In this document: piece by piece, positions 25,579-34,366 of the stretch
How the letters are laid out: each line of letters opens with the position of its first letter
Position numbering within the stretch: the stretch's first letter is position 1
Assembly (NCBI GenBank): GCA_003246365.1
Contig: QKAN01000190.1
Span: 1-64,000, forward strand
DNA: 64,000 bases
Direction of reading: 5' to 3'
Origin: Clostridia bacterium
Lineage (GTDB): Bacteria; Bacillota; Clostridia; Christensenellales; CAG-138
Program-made: the position numbers and the translations under genes
Notes under the pieces: model-generated
Told to the model about the DNA's origin: nothing
The model's input: only the letters and a program-made list of their open reading frames with translations
The model's database searches: none

Positions 25579-28500
25579 CGGCGTCACCTCCGTTCAGCAG
25601 CGCGAAAAATTCGTCCTGCTTGATGGTTTTCAATAGCCGCACCCGGCAGCCGGGTTTTTTCGGGTCGAACCGGCAGACGCTTTTATAGTCGCAATACACG
25701 CAGGCTTGCTGCTGTTTTTTTCGCGCGGCGGGGGAGGCGTTTATCTCTCCGGCCAGCATTCTCGAAAGCGTCGATTCCGATTTTTTCTTCGCCAGATCAA
25801 GCAGCGCCTGCATCTGAGCTTGAGAGCAAACACTGCCGGAATATTCGTTTTCTCCGGTTTGATCCACTTTATACAGCACGGACGAAGAGCCGGAGGCGAG
25901 GGTGTTATCGCTCGCGTGCACAACCGCCGCTTCGTTGAGCGTAAGGCCCTTGAGCCGGAACGCGTCCGACACCGCGCCGGCGATGTCTTCCTCCGCATCC
26001 GAAACGACCGATTGCGAAATCGGCATATAGTATAATCCTGCGCGGGTTTCCGTGCGCTCCGCTGCCGCCATTAGATATAGCGGCAGCTGTAGCGTCAACC
26101 CCTGCAGAACACCGGCAAAATCGAAATCACGACCGCCCGTTTTATAGTCCACAATACGCAAAAGCTCCCGCCCGCCTGATATCGCGCGGTCGACGCGGTC
26201 GATAATGCCGCCGACGAGCGCTTCCTTTCCGTCCGGCAACATCAACCGGATGGGCGGAAACGGCGCGCCGAATCCGAACCGCACCTCGGTTTGTACAGGC
26301 GTAAAACTACCCGCGCGAATCTGCGCGGTGATCGCAAGCGCGCTTTGATGCAGCGTTTCAATCAACAGAAACACCGTTGCTTTCATGCGTTCGTTTTCAA
26401 CAAGAATCCCGTCGTGATGATTTGCAATCACATCCGGCAGCACACCGTCCAGCAGCAACAGCGCTTCCTCATCGGAAAGCAGTTTCCAGTTTTTTCCGCT
26501 TTCGTTGACCGCGCGCACAAACACCTCCAACGCGGCGTGGTAAAACTCGCCCAAATCCGCCGCACGTTCGGTAAACTCTCTGGTTTCTTCCGCGCGGAGA
26601 CCATATCGCACAAAATGCTGAAACGGACAGTTGTTAAAACTTTCCAACCGACTCGCACTCATCGGAATCGACTTTCCGTATAGCGCGGCCGCCGCGTCGG
26701 ACGGCAGCGTCAGCGGCAGATAGCGCGCGGCGCTTTCGTCGATCATGCGGCAGGTCAATTCGCGCGTAGCGTCCTGCCGGGTCAGCCACTCGATCAGCGC
26801 AGGCAGACGCGGGGGAACCTGATCCTCCGGACGGTCGCGAAACCGCCTTAAGTCCGAAGCCGTCAGCGTCAACGCTTCCGCGATGCAATCCGGCAAAGCG
26901 TTGGTTTCCTCGATGTCGCTCTTCATCGTGCAGTCGGGGCAGATGTCCTTGAGCCGCTCGATGAGGGGACTTGGCGCAAGTTCGCTTCCGCCGTCTCCGT
27001 ATGCATAGCTTACGTATAGATAATCGCTTGCTTTACTCAGCGCGGTATATAGATCCAGCCGGTCGGTCGCGGTCAGCTCCGCGGATGTTTTTCTGATTTG
27101 TGCGCCCTGCTGTTTGAGTTCGTTAATCTCCGTGTCGTCCAGCAGACCGTCGTTTTGCTGCGGGCGGGGAAGAAGCCCTTCGTTCGCGCCGACGACGAAC
27201 AGCGCGCGTACCTTTCTGCTGCGGGTGCGCACCGCGTCGCCCACCACGCCCTGATCCGCCGTGCCGGGTACAACGCCGATGCTGCCGCCGCTCATGCCTT
27301 CTTCGAGCAGGCGTAAAAATCCAGCACGCCCGACCTTGAGTTCGCCCAGTATTTCGTCCATCTGGTCGAGTAGTTCGACGATGAGATTCCAGACCTGCGC
27401 GTGTTCCTGCATCTCCGGCAACCGGCCCGCCAGACGCAGTTCCTCTGCTTTGTCCTCCAGTTTTTGCTGTAGTTCAATCTGCTCGAAAAACGAGTAAAGC
27501 GCGCGCACCTGTTCGCTGACGCTTGCGCGGGCAAGCCCTTTGGAAAGCTGCTCCAGCGCGGGTGCGGCGGCGGCGCGGGCGCGTTGTGCTCCTTCGGAAG
27601 GATTTGCCCGGGAAAGCGGCTTAAACAGCGCATTTCCCCGAACGCCGGTGCGCCGCAGATAAAGGTCGAGCTCTTCGGCGTCCTCCTCGGCGCAGGAAGC
27701 GTATCCGCTCTTTAAAAACTTCAACAACTCTGCGGCGGGATAGTTGTTTGCCGCAAAGCGCACGCAGCAAAGCGCCGCATCTGCGGCGGCGTGTCCCGTC
27801 AGCGGGTATTTTCGGTCGAGGAAAATGGGAATGCCTCTTCGTTCACAAGAACGACGGATCAATCCTTCGTATGCTTCCAAATCGGAAACGATAACCGCCA
27901 TATCGCGATAGCGCACGTTATGATCCCGCGCAAAAGCCAAAATCGATTCTGCGAGGGATTCCGCCTCCGCGCGTCGACTGCTCGCGCCATAAATCGTTAA
28001 ATGCGAAGCATCCAAGCCGAATCGTTCCGCCGGATAGGCAAACAGATTGCGCTCGATATGACGCATCAACGGATCGATGGATTCCGACTGATCGCACAAC
28101 CGTTCTTCCGTGACGCACACGCCAATGCGCTCCGCCAATTCTTTGACCCGCATCAAAGTTTCGCGCTCCGGCTCAAATAGATCTTCGTCCGCATTCTGCA
28201 CGCAATCAACGCGAAGGGAAACGGTAACAAACGGGCAGTTCGCCAGCATGGTTTCCATCAAAGAGAGCACCTGCCGATTCGGCTGCTCCAAGCCGTCGAT
28301 ATAAACGGGAACGCCCGCAACGAACGATTCCGGCAATAGGCGCGCGGCTTCGCTGCTTGCGTCGTCAAGGCTTAAATACCGTTCGGAAAGATATTCTTCC
28401 ATTTCACGATATAAAATAGAAAGATCGCTGAGCTTCTCCGTCAGCGGCGCATCCTCCGGCAGGCGCACGATCAGCGCGTCCAGCGCGTCCGGCGTTAATC

Positions 28501-28888
28501 CTGCGCGTTTGATATCCTGAAAAATAGACTGCGCTTCTTCGGTAAACCCCGTGCTTTCCGCGGCGCGCGAAAACATGCGCAGCGAATCTTTCTTCCGGTC
28601 GATGGCGCGGCGGATCACCATGCGGTGTCCCTGCGCGGATAAAAAAGGGCGCGTCTTTCCCGAGAGGGAGAGCACGCGCTCGGTCAGGCGGTTAAAGCTG
28701 AACACCTGCACGCCGAGCAGTCCGCCCAGCGCATCGGCGAGCAACCGCTCCGCCTCATAGGTATATTGTTCCGGCACGATCAGTATCGCGCGCTCGCCCG
28801 CCTTTTGGTGCGCTTTCAGCGCGGCGACGATGCGGGCGGTTTTTCCCGTATCTGCGCGTCCAAGGATCAACCGGAGTTCGGCGCTCAT
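25562..28888 (-). CDS. addB: ATP-dependent helicase/nuclease subunit AddB
   Basis: The 1108-residue protein has a Walker A GRADTGKTARI (about 10-20), a degenerate helicase core and a C-terminal RecB-like nuclease (RIVDYKTGGRDF). The iron-sulfur staple is complete: the first Cys lies in FNNCPFQHFVRYG and the other three in CVYCDYKSVCRFDPKKPGC near the C-terminus. AddB recognises Chi and cuts the 5'-ended strand. The start ATG overlaps the TGA of thpR by 4 nt, and the 3' end overlaps addA by 17 nt, so thpR-addB-addA is one operon. Confidence 0.97.
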   Translation of the reverse strand: MSAELRLILGRADTGKTARIVAALKAHQKAGERAILIVPEQYTYEAERLLADALGGLLGVQVFSFNRLTERVLSLSGKTRPFLSAQGHRMVIRRAIDRKKDSLRMFSRAAESTGFTEEAQSIFQDIKRAGLTPDALDALIVRLPEDAPLTEKLSDLSILYREMEEYLSERYLSLDDASSEAARLLPESFVAGVPVYIDGLEQPNRQVLSLMETMLANCPFVTVSLRVDCVQNADEDLFEPERETLMRVKELAERIGVCVTEERLCDQSESIDPLMRHIERNLFAYPAERFGLDASHLTIYGASSRRAEAESLAESILAFARDHNVRYRDMAVIVSDLEAYEGLIRRSCERRGIPIFLDRKYPLTGHAAADAALCCVRFAANNYPAAELLKFLKSGYASCAEEDAEELDLYLRRTGVRGNALFKPLSRANPSEGAQRARAAAAPALEQLSKGLARASVSEQVRALYSFFEQIELQQKLEDKAEELRLAGRLPEMQEHAQVWNLIVELLDQMDEILGELKVGRAGFLRLLEEGMSGGSIGVVPGTADQGVVGDAVRTRSRKVRALFVVGANEGLLPRPQQNDGLLDDTEINELKQQGAQIRKTSAELTATDRLDLYTALSKASDYLYVSYAYGDGGSELAPSPLIERLKDICPDCTMKSDIEETNALPDCIAEALTLTASDLRRFRDRPEDQVPPRLPALIEWLTRQDATRELTCRMIDESAARYLPLTLPSDAAAALYGKSIPMSASRLESFNNCPFQHFVRYGLRAEETREFTERAADLGEFYHAALEVFVRAVNESGKNWKLLSDEEALLLLDGVLPDVIANHHDGILVENERMKATVFLLIETLHQSALAITAQIRAGSFTPVQTEVRFGFGAPFPPIRLMLPDGKEALVGGIIDRVDRAISGGRELLRIVDYKTGGRDFDFAGVLQGLTLQLPLYLMAAAERTETRAGLYYMPISQSVVSDAEEDIAGAVSDAFRLKGLTLNEAAVVHASDNTLASGSSSVLYKVDQTGENEYSGSVCSQAQMQALLDLAKKKSESTLSRMLAGEINASPAARKKQQQACVYCDYKSVCRFDPKKPGCRVRLLKTIKQDEFFALLNGGDADAMDE

Positions 28889-29409
28889 TGCAGCATCTCC
28901 CGGTGCAGCATTGTATACCGCATCTGGCCCTTTACATTCCGGCTTTCATACAGACCAATCGCGTTCGCCGTAAACGCAGCCTTTTGCGGCGGAAGAACAA
29001 AGTCTTCGTCACCTTCGATTTTCCGGCCCAGGGTGATATGCGGAGTCAGTCTGCCGCGGTTTCTGGAGAAGCCGCGCTCCCAGAGAGCGGACTCAAGAGT
29101 TTCATATAGTTTATCCAGTTCGTCGCTGTCGCAGGTTACGTTTACAAAACCAGTGTGCGATCCATCGGTTTTGAACGAACCATAATCGCGGAGACGCAGC
29201 ACAAACGGTTTGATATCCCGCACCGCTTCGCGCAGCGCATCGGTAATGTCCTTCAGCTCGTTTGTTTCGCCGAGGAAGTGCAGCGTAATATGATAATTCT
29301 CCCGCGGAACAAACCGTCCGCTTGCGCCATGCGCCTCCAGCGCGACACGCGCGGAAGCGACCGCGCGAATGATATCCGGCGGCAGGGGGATGGCAATAAA
29401 CAAGCGCAT
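28885..29409 (-). CDS. thpR: RNA 2',3'-cyclic phosphodiesterase (2'-5' RNA ligase) ThpR
   Basis: The protein has 174 residues from the ATG at 29409, preceded at 11 nt by AAAGGG. Longer in-frame readings carry 60 residues with no homology to the family. The two HxTx motifs of the 2H phosphoesterase superfamily are intact: YHITLHFLGE (about 40) and LTPHITLGRK (about 122). It would hydrolyse 2',3'-cyclic phosphate ends of RNA. It is first in the operon with addB-addA, overlapping addB by 4 nt; the functional link to recombination is unclear. Confidence 0.9.
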   Translation of the reverse strand: MRLFIAIPLPPDIIRAVASARVALEAHGASGRFVPRENYHITLHFLGETNELKDITDALREAVRDIKPFVLRLRDYGSFKTDGSHTGFVNVTCDSDELDKLYETLESALWERGFSRNRGRLTPHITLGRKIEGDEDFVLPPQKAAFTANAIGLYESRNVKGQMRYTMLHREMLQ

Positions 29410-29644
29410 ATCTATTTTTTCCCTTTCGAAGAGACTTCTTTTTATATGTAAACTAAGTATACTCAAAATTATGTATTTATTCCAGTCTGCAAGAAACGGC
29501 ATTCCCATAGAGACACGTTTTTGTCGATCTAATGAATCAATTGACGCTGTTTCTTTTAATTTCGGTTGATTTTGAAGCCGATCCTGCAAAAAAATATCGT
29601 TTTTGAATGGTCTACCATGTGTGAAAGACAGTTATGCGTCATGG

Positions 29645-29710
29645 TTATTCACAAAAACTGTATGAGTTATCCACAGCGGGTTTTCCACATTATCCACCAT
29701 GTTATCCACA
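29645..29710 (+). promoter_or_regulatory. Tight DnaA-box cluster outside oriC (thpR-murA)
   Basis: Five boxes in 66 bp, all on the plus strand: TTATTCACA (29645), TTATCCACA (29667, perfect), TTTTCCACA (29681), TTATCCACC (29690) and TTATCCACA (29702, perfect). Box starts are 22, 14, 9 and 12 nt apart. It is about 10 kb from oriC. Confidence 0.75.
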
Positions 29711-29873
29711 TATCGCGGAAAAACCGGATTTTGGTATGTGCATAAGTCTGGAAAACTCTTTTTTTGTTATGAATACATACGTGAAACATGCGTTTTGTAA
29801 AAAATAGTATACAAAATCTTGTACCACGCGGGGTGATGTTAAGAAGTTTTGCTCCTGCATTTCAATCATGATA

Positions 29874-29901
29874 TAAAAAAACTGGCTTTCGTTCGAAAGC
29901 C
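29874..29901 (-). terminator. Terminator of murA
   Basis: Minus strand: GGCTTTCG-aa-CGAAAGCC, then AGTTTTTTT, about 100 nt after the stop codon. Confidence 0.8.
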
Positions 29902-29998
29902 TTCGTTGTTTAACCTTGTAATTCTATTTAAAATTTCAATTTTTGCGAAAGTTTGAAAAGAATTCGCCGTTGATAAGATCGCTTGATTTTATATCCTG

Positions 29999-31282
29999 TT
30001 ATTTCATCTTTCTCGAAATCTCGGCGCCAAGGGCCGTCAATTTCTTTTCGAGATATTCATATCCGCGGTCGATAAACTGAATGTTATGTACGCAGGTCGT
30101 TCCGCTAGCGGCAAGACCGGCGACAATAAGCGACGCACCCGCACGTAAGTCGGAGGCATAGATCTCCGCGCCGCGCAGTGCATTGATGCCTTTCACCCTT
30201 GCGGTGCTCGCGTCCTTTAAGCTGATGGACGCGCCCATGCGTCTAAGTTCGCGTACATGGTTAAACCGGTTTTCAAAAATCGTTTCGTTGATGGTCGATA
30301 ATCCGTTTGCCGCGCAAAGGTACGCCATCATCGGTTGTTGAAGATCGGTTGGGAAACCGGGATAGGGAAGGGTTTTAACATTGATCGGGCGCGGACGCTC
30401 GTTCATGATAACGCGAAGATAGAAATCCCGACCATCGTCTCCTTCGATGACGCGCGCGCCGCTCTCCATGAGTTTTGCGGACACGGCTTCCATATGCGTC
30501 GGAATCACGTTTTTGATGATCACGTCTCCCGCGGTTGCGGCGGCGGCAATCATAAACGTTCCGGTTTCAATTTGATCGGGAATGATGGCATATCCGCAGC
30601 CGTGCAGACGCGGTTTTCCGGTGATGCGAATTACATCCGTACCAGCGCCTCGAACGGAAGCGCCCATCATATTTAAGAAGTTTGCAACATCGACTACGTG
30701 CGGTTCTTTGGCGACGTTGCTGAGCACCGTCATGCCCTCCGCCATACACGCGGCAAGCATAACGTTGATCGTTGCGCCAACGCTGACTACATCGAAAAAG
30801 ATTTCCGCGCCGACGAGTTTATCCGCCCGCGCGCGAACAATGTTTCTGTCGCAATCAAGCTCAACCTCTGCGCCGAGCGCGCGCATGCCTTTGACATGCT
30901 GGTCAATCGGGCGCGCGCCGATGACGCAGCCGCCGGGGAGCGCAAGCTCCACCTCGTGACACAAACCCAAAAGAGCGCCGAGTAAATAATAGGAAGCGCG
31001 CATGCTGCTGACCGCTTCGCTGAGCGCTTTTGTTGTGGTCAGCGTGCTCGAATTAATGCGCATGCAACCCCCGTCGGTATAATCGACGGTAACGCCCAGC
31101 TCCTCAAGAATTTCCTTAAGGCTCTGCACGTCCTGTATGAACGGTAAATTTTCTAAAACACAAGCTTCCCCGGCGAGAATCGCCGCGGGTATAATGGCAA
31201 CAGCGGCGTTTTTTGCGCCGCTGATTGTTACTGTTCCTTCAAGGCGTTTGCCGCCTTTGATCTCGTACCATTCCTTTTGCAT
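29999..31282 (-). CDS. murA: UDP-N-acetylglucosamine 1-carboxyvinyltransferase MurA
   Basis: MurA adds enolpyruvate from PEP to UDP-GlcNAc, the first committed step of peptidoglycan synthesis, in the cytosol. The 427-residue protein has ISGAKNAA (about 20-27), the active-site loop LPGGCVIGARPIDQH with catalytic Cys119 (so fosfomycin-sensitive type), and PYPGFPTDLQQP and FENRFNHVRELRRMGA near the C-terminus. There is no Shine-Dalgarno before the ATG. A TTGACT-N17-TAAACT promoter ends 9 nt upstream, so the mRNA is predicted to be nearly leaderless. Monocistronic. Confidence 0.97.
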   Translation of the reverse strand: MQKEWYEIKGGKRLEGTVTISGAKNAAVAIIPAAILAGEACVLENLPFIQDVQSLKEILEELGVTVDYTDGGCMRINSSTLTTTKALSEAVSSMRASYYLLGALLGLCHEVELALPGGCVIGARPIDQHVKGMRALGAEVELDCDRNIVRARADKLVGAEIFFDVVSVGATINVMLAACMAEGMTVLSNVAKEPHVVDVANFLNMMGASVRGAGTDVIRITGKPRLHGCGYAIIPDQIETGTFMIAAAATAGDVIIKNVIPTHMEAVSAKLMESGARVIEGDDGRDFYLRVIMNERPRPINVKTLPYPGFPTDLQQPMMAYLCAANGLSTINETIFENRFNHVRELRRMGASISLKDASTARVKGINALRGAEIYASDLRAGASLIVAGLAASGTTCVHNIQFIDRGYEYLEKKLTALGAEISRKMK

Positions 31283-31291
31283 ACCATGGTA

Positions 31292-31320
31292 AGTTTATCG
31301 GAATCGCTTTGAGAAGTCAA
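31292..31320 (-). promoter_or_regulatory. murA promoter, nearly leaderless
   Basis: Minus strand: TTGACT-N17-TAAACT. The ATG at 31282 is 9 nt past the -10, so the predicted 5' leader is only a few nucleotides. The rest of the 455-nt gap to 31737 is AT-rich and contains only the arcC promoter. Confidence 0.65.
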
Positions 31321-31665
31321 GCAGGACGCATAACTTGTGCTTTTGAAAGACAAACCAGTCAAAAACAACGTTTTATACGGCGCCGGATATTTTATTCAGC
31401 GTTCGAAAGGCGCTATTTTTTAGAAACTATATCGTAGACTGTACTATAAACTGCAATTATTAGTATATTCACTTGCAGAACTCAGATTTTGCGTCGATCC
31501 TTATTTCATCCGTTATTTCCAATACAGATAGACTTTATCTGATTTCTTGCAATAATCTTATCTAAATGCTCCGGCAAAGCTTTTTCACAAATTTGCATCA
31601 ATTCGATTTTCAAAATTCATATGAAATATTTTTTTCAGAAAATACGTTAATTATTTAGGAATGAA

Positions 31666-31694
31666 TTGACAAGTGTATATTCACATGCTAAAGT
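31666..31694 (+). promoter_or_regulatory. arcC promoter
   Basis: TTGACA-N17-TAAAGT, with about 37 nt of leader before the GGAGG-preceded ATG at 31738. Confidence 0.8.
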
Positions 31695-31737
31695 TAATTT
31701 AGCATTTCTCTATTTTTTTGAGAACTCGGAGGAACCC

Positions 31738-32679
31738 ATGGAAAAATTGGTAATCGCTTTGGGTGGCAATGCTCTGCAGGAAGGCAAAGGCCCCGCTACC
31801 GCCGAAGCGCAGCTTGAGGTCGTGGAAAAAACGTCCGGTTATATCGCGGACATCATCGAAAAAGGTTACCAGGTGATCCTCGCGCACGGCAACGGTCCGC
31901 AAGTCGGCCGCATCGTGCTTCAGAACGAAAATTCCGTCAATGTTACCCCCGCTATGCCGTTCGACGTATGCGGCGCAATGAGCCAGGGTATGATCGGATA
32001 TCACATGCAGCAGGGATTGACCAAAGCCCTGCGCGCACGCGGCAACCACACCGGCGCGGCAACCGTCGTTACGCAGGTCGTTGTCGATCAAAACGATCCG
32101 GCGTTTCTCGCCCCTTCCAAACCCATCGGTCCGTTTTACAGTGAGGAAGAAGCTAAGAAACTGCAGGCCGAAAAAGGCTATGCTGTAAAGGAAGACGCAG
32201 GCCGCGGCTGGCGCCGCGTCGTCGCCTCTCCCAAACCTGTTGAAATCGTCGAACTGCCGGAAGTTAAGTGCCTCATCAGCGGCGGCTTCGTGGTCATTAC
32301 CGTTGGCGGCGGCGGCATCCCCGTCGTACGTGATGAAAACGGAAATCTCGCCGGCACCGCAGCTGTCATCGACAAAGACCTCGCCAGCGAAAAGCTCGCA
32401 GAGGATCTGGATGCGGACGCGCTCTTAATCCTCACCGCAGTCGAGCAGGTTTGCCTCAACTACGGCAAGCCGGACGAAAAGCGCCTCTCGACCATAACGG
32501 TTGCGGAAGCGGAGCAGTACATTGCAGAAAAGCATTTTGCGCCGGGTTCAATGCTGCCGAAGATTCAGGCTGCGGTCAAGTTTGCAAACAGCAAACCCAA
32601 CCGCCGCGCCATCATCACCTCGCTCGACAAAGCCGTCGACGCGCTCCACGGCAACGCCGGAACGGTGATCGTTAAATAA
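31738..32679 (+). CDS. arcC: Carbamate kinase
   Basis: Carbamate kinase makes ATP from carbamoyl phosphate and ADP as the last step of arginine, agmatine or ureido-compound fermentation. The 313-residue protein starts at the ATG at 31738 after GGAGG. It has the amino-acid-kinase fold: VIALGGNALQEGKGPA at the N-terminus, VILAHGNGPQVG, VVASPKPVEIVE and the nucleotide-binding GGGGIPVVRDENG, with LLILTAVEQVCLNYGKP further on. It is monocistronic here. The carbamoyltransferase YgeW lies about 16 kb away; arcA and arcB are absent from the window. The two may act in one catabolic route. Confidence 0.96.
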   Translation: MEKLVIALGGNALQEGKGPATAEAQLEVVEKTSGYIADIIEKGYQVILAHGNGPQVGRIVLQNENSVNVTPAMPFDVCGAMSQGMIGYHMQQGLTKALRARGNHTGAATVVTQVVVDQNDPAFLAPSKPIGPFYSEEEAKKLQAEKGYAVKEDAGRGWRRVVASPKPVEIVELPEVKCLISGGFVVITVGGGGIPVVRDENGNLAGTAAVIDKDLASEKLAEDLDADALLILTAVEQVCLNYGKPDEKRLSTITVAEAEQYIAEKHFAPGSMLPKIQAAVKFANSKPNRRAIITSLDKAVDALHGNAGTVIVK

Positions 32680-32699
32680 TCGAACATCAATTAAAACAG

Positions 32700-32733
32700 C
32701 AAAGCGCTTCTCATAACGGGAAGCGCTTTTTTT
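32700..32733 (+). terminator. Terminator of arcC
   Basis: AAGCGCTTC/GGAAGCGCTT stem followed by TTTTTT. Confidence 0.88.
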
Positions 32734-32793
32734 ATACGATTCGTTTATGCAATTGTATTTATATCAAATAATTGAAAGCTTACACCAACGATA

Positions 32794-33444
32794 TTATTCT
32801 TTTTGTTTGAACGCTGTCTCTTCAATTTTAGCAACTTCGTATTGATATTCCTTTTCCATAAAGTACGCAAGATCCTTCGGCGTAACGCTATATCCAGTTT
32901 CGATCCAATGCCGAATAATCGCGTTCAGTCCTCCGTCAAAATAAGCCAAGCGAAAAGATTCTTCTTCCGACGACTCCATTTTTACCATTTGAATCAGCGG
33001 TTGCAATTCGGAAGATTGAGACCGGTTCAATAAGAAGTCTACAATTTTAGCGTTTTCAATGTGTGTAACCATGTTCGAATAATAGTCGGAATGATCCAAA
33101 ATATGTTGAAACAGACATTGAAAACATGTTCTGGAAAACGGCAGATATCCTTCCTTCACAGGCGCAAAACAGGCTTCATGCGCTTCTTTCATCATCTCGC
33201 TTTGGAATTGATTGTACAGGTCGTAGATATCCCGGTAATGACGATAAAAGGTTGATCGGTTCACATGGCAAAGATCGCATATTTCACTTATCGATATATT
33301 TGAGATTGATTTATGCGCAAGTAATTTAACCAGTATGTTGCCGATTTTCTTTTTTGTTTCCTGCGATTTTAAATTGTTCTTTGTGTTCACTCTCTGCTCC
33401 ATTCTTGCAACACTTGGCTCGTTTTTGATGATTGAACCACTCAT
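32794..33444 (-). CDS. TetR/AcrR family transcriptional regulator
   Basis: The 216-residue protein has an N-terminal TetR helix-turn-helix (SISEICDLCHVNRSTFYRHYRDIYDLY, about 52-78). The C-terminal ligand domain (HWIETGYSVTPKDLAYFM) resembles TetR_C_8-type regulators. It is divergent from an SDR dehydrogenase, 77 bp apart, so it probably controls that gene and itself. The ATG at 33444 lacks a ribosome site; a TTGTTT-N17-TATACT promoter ends 9 nt before it. An internal ATG at 33402 is an alternative start but also lacks a good ribosome site. The inducer is unknown. Confidence 0.85.
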   Translation of the reverse strand: MSGSIIKNEPSVARMEQRVNTKNNLKSQETKKKIGNILVKLLAHKSISNISISEICDLCHVNRSTFYRHYRDIYDLYNQFQSEMMKEAHEACFAPVKEGYLPFSRTCFQCLFQHILDHSDYYSNMVTHIENAKIVDFLLNRSQSSELQPLIQMVKMESSEEESFRLAYFDGGLNAIIRHWIETGYSVTPKDLAYFMEKEYQYEVAKIEETAFKQKE

Positions 33445-33453
33445 TTTAATGAT

Positions 33454-33482
33454 AGTATACTGAACTTGTATTAACGAAACAA
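33454..33482 (-). promoter_or_regulatory. Promoter of TetR gene, nearly leaderless
   Basis: Minus strand: TTGTTT-N17-TATACT with the -10 box 9 nt from the ATG. It overlaps the divergent SDR promoter, so one bound repressor could shut both. Confidence 0.55.
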
Positions 33483-33500
33483 CTGTTGCGTCAATATAAT
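33471..33500 (+). promoter_or_regulatory. Promoter of SDR gene
   Basis: TTAACG-N18-TATAAT, with the -10 at 33495-33500. The gene start at 33522 has a GGAGG ribosome site. Confidence 0.55.
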
Positions 33501-33521
33501 TTAGTTTACGGAGGCAAAAAT

Positions 33522-34283
33522 ATGTCTGAGATGAGCGGGCGGCTTGCAGGTAAAGTTGCTATTGTTACCGGCGCAGGCAATGGCATGGGTTACGAAACAG
33601 TAAAACTTTTTTCAGCAGAAGGCGCAAGTGTCATAGCAGTTGACTATCGGGAAACCGATCTTGCAAAATGGAACGATACGGATCGCGTTGTTCCGGTGTT
33701 GGCAGATGTAACGAAAATGGAAGACATCGATCGAATTGTTTCGGAAGCGGAGATCCGATTCGACCGGCTTGATGCTATTTGCAACATCGCGGGTATCAAC
33801 GACCTGAACTATCCCTTGCTCGATACGGACGATAATCGATGGGATCGCGTGATCGATCTCGACCTGAAAGCACCGTTTCGTATTTGCCGGAGAGCCATTC
33901 CAACCATGATCAGAAATGGCGGCGGATCAATCGTAAATATTGGTTCCTATGCAGCTGTTCGCGGTAACCACGGCCCAAGCTATACAGCGGCAAAATCTGG
34001 ATTGATAGGATTGAGCAAAAGTATTGCGTTCGGATACGGGAAAGAGGGTATTCGCTGCAACGTAATCAATCCAGGAGGAACTAGAACGAATATCGGCGAG
34101 CATTCCGGAGGGCAATATCATCCCGCGGGACAGAACCTCTCAAAAATTATTCAGGCAATGCCGGTGAACTGGTATTTAAATCCTGATGAAATCGCAAAGG
34201 TATGTCTTTTTCTTTGCAGCGACGATTCAATGCGTATCAACGGTGCCGTCCTGGCCGTCGATGGGGGAATGGCCGTCTGTTAA
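33522..34283 (+). CDS. Short-chain dehydrogenase/reductase (SDR)
   Basis: The 253-residue protein starts at the ATG at 33522 after GGAGG. It is a classical SDR: cofactor motif VTGAGNGMG (about 17-25), the following Asp in VIAVDYRET suggesting NAD preference, NIAGIND (NxAG), catalytic Ser in VNIGSYAAV and YTAAK (Tyr-x-x-x-Lys). The C-terminus GAVLAVDGGMAV is standard. The substrate (an alcohol, steroid or sugar) cannot be told. It is paired divergently with a TetR regulator, and codon use in the pair is more AT-rich than in neighbouring housekeeping genes, which may mean a mobile accessory pair. Confidence 0.9.
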   Translation: MSEMSGRLAGKVAIVTGAGNGMGYETVKLFSAEGASVIAVDYRETDLAKWNDTDRVVPVLADVTKMEDIDRIVSEAEIRFDRLDAICNIAGINDLNYPLLDTDDNRWDRVIDLDLKAPFRICRRAIPTMIRNGGGSIVNIGSYAAVRGNHGPSYTAAKSGLIGLSKSIAFGYGKEGIRCNVINPGGTRTNIGEHSGGQYHPAGQNLSKIIQAMPVNWYLNPDEIAKVCLFLCSDDSMRINGAVLAVDGGMAVC

Positions 34284-34321
34284 GCCGAATTAAATTCAAT
34301 TTTTTTGAAGCACATAGCGTT

Positions 34322-34356
34322 ATTAGAAGAAAGCGCCGCATTGGCGCTCTCTTCTA
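34322..34356. terminator. Bidirectional terminator between SDR and aspS
   Basis: AGAAGAAAGCGCC/GGCGCTCTCTTCT, a 13-bp stem with one mismatch and a 5-nt loop, between convergent genes. T-runs are poor. Confidence 0.6.
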
Positions 34357-34366
34357 ATTCCGTACA

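Larger units (their letters stand above)
29410..29998. other. 589-nt intergenic region between thpR and murA
   Basis: The region is AT-rich with no credible gene. It contains the tight DnaA-box cluster at 29645-29710 and the murA terminator at 29874-29901. A weak minus-strand TTGAGT-N16-TAAAAA near 29430-29460 may serve thpR. Nothing else was recognised. Confidence 0.7.

Noticed and set aside
29410..29589. 60-residue N-terminal extension of ThpR
   Set aside because: No similarity to the 2H family, which begins MRLFIAI; the shorter start has a ribosome site.
29645..29710. Second replication origin
   Set aside because: DnaA boxes are present but no DnaA-trio run or GC-rich step lies beside them, and the dnaA-dnaN gap has the full set.
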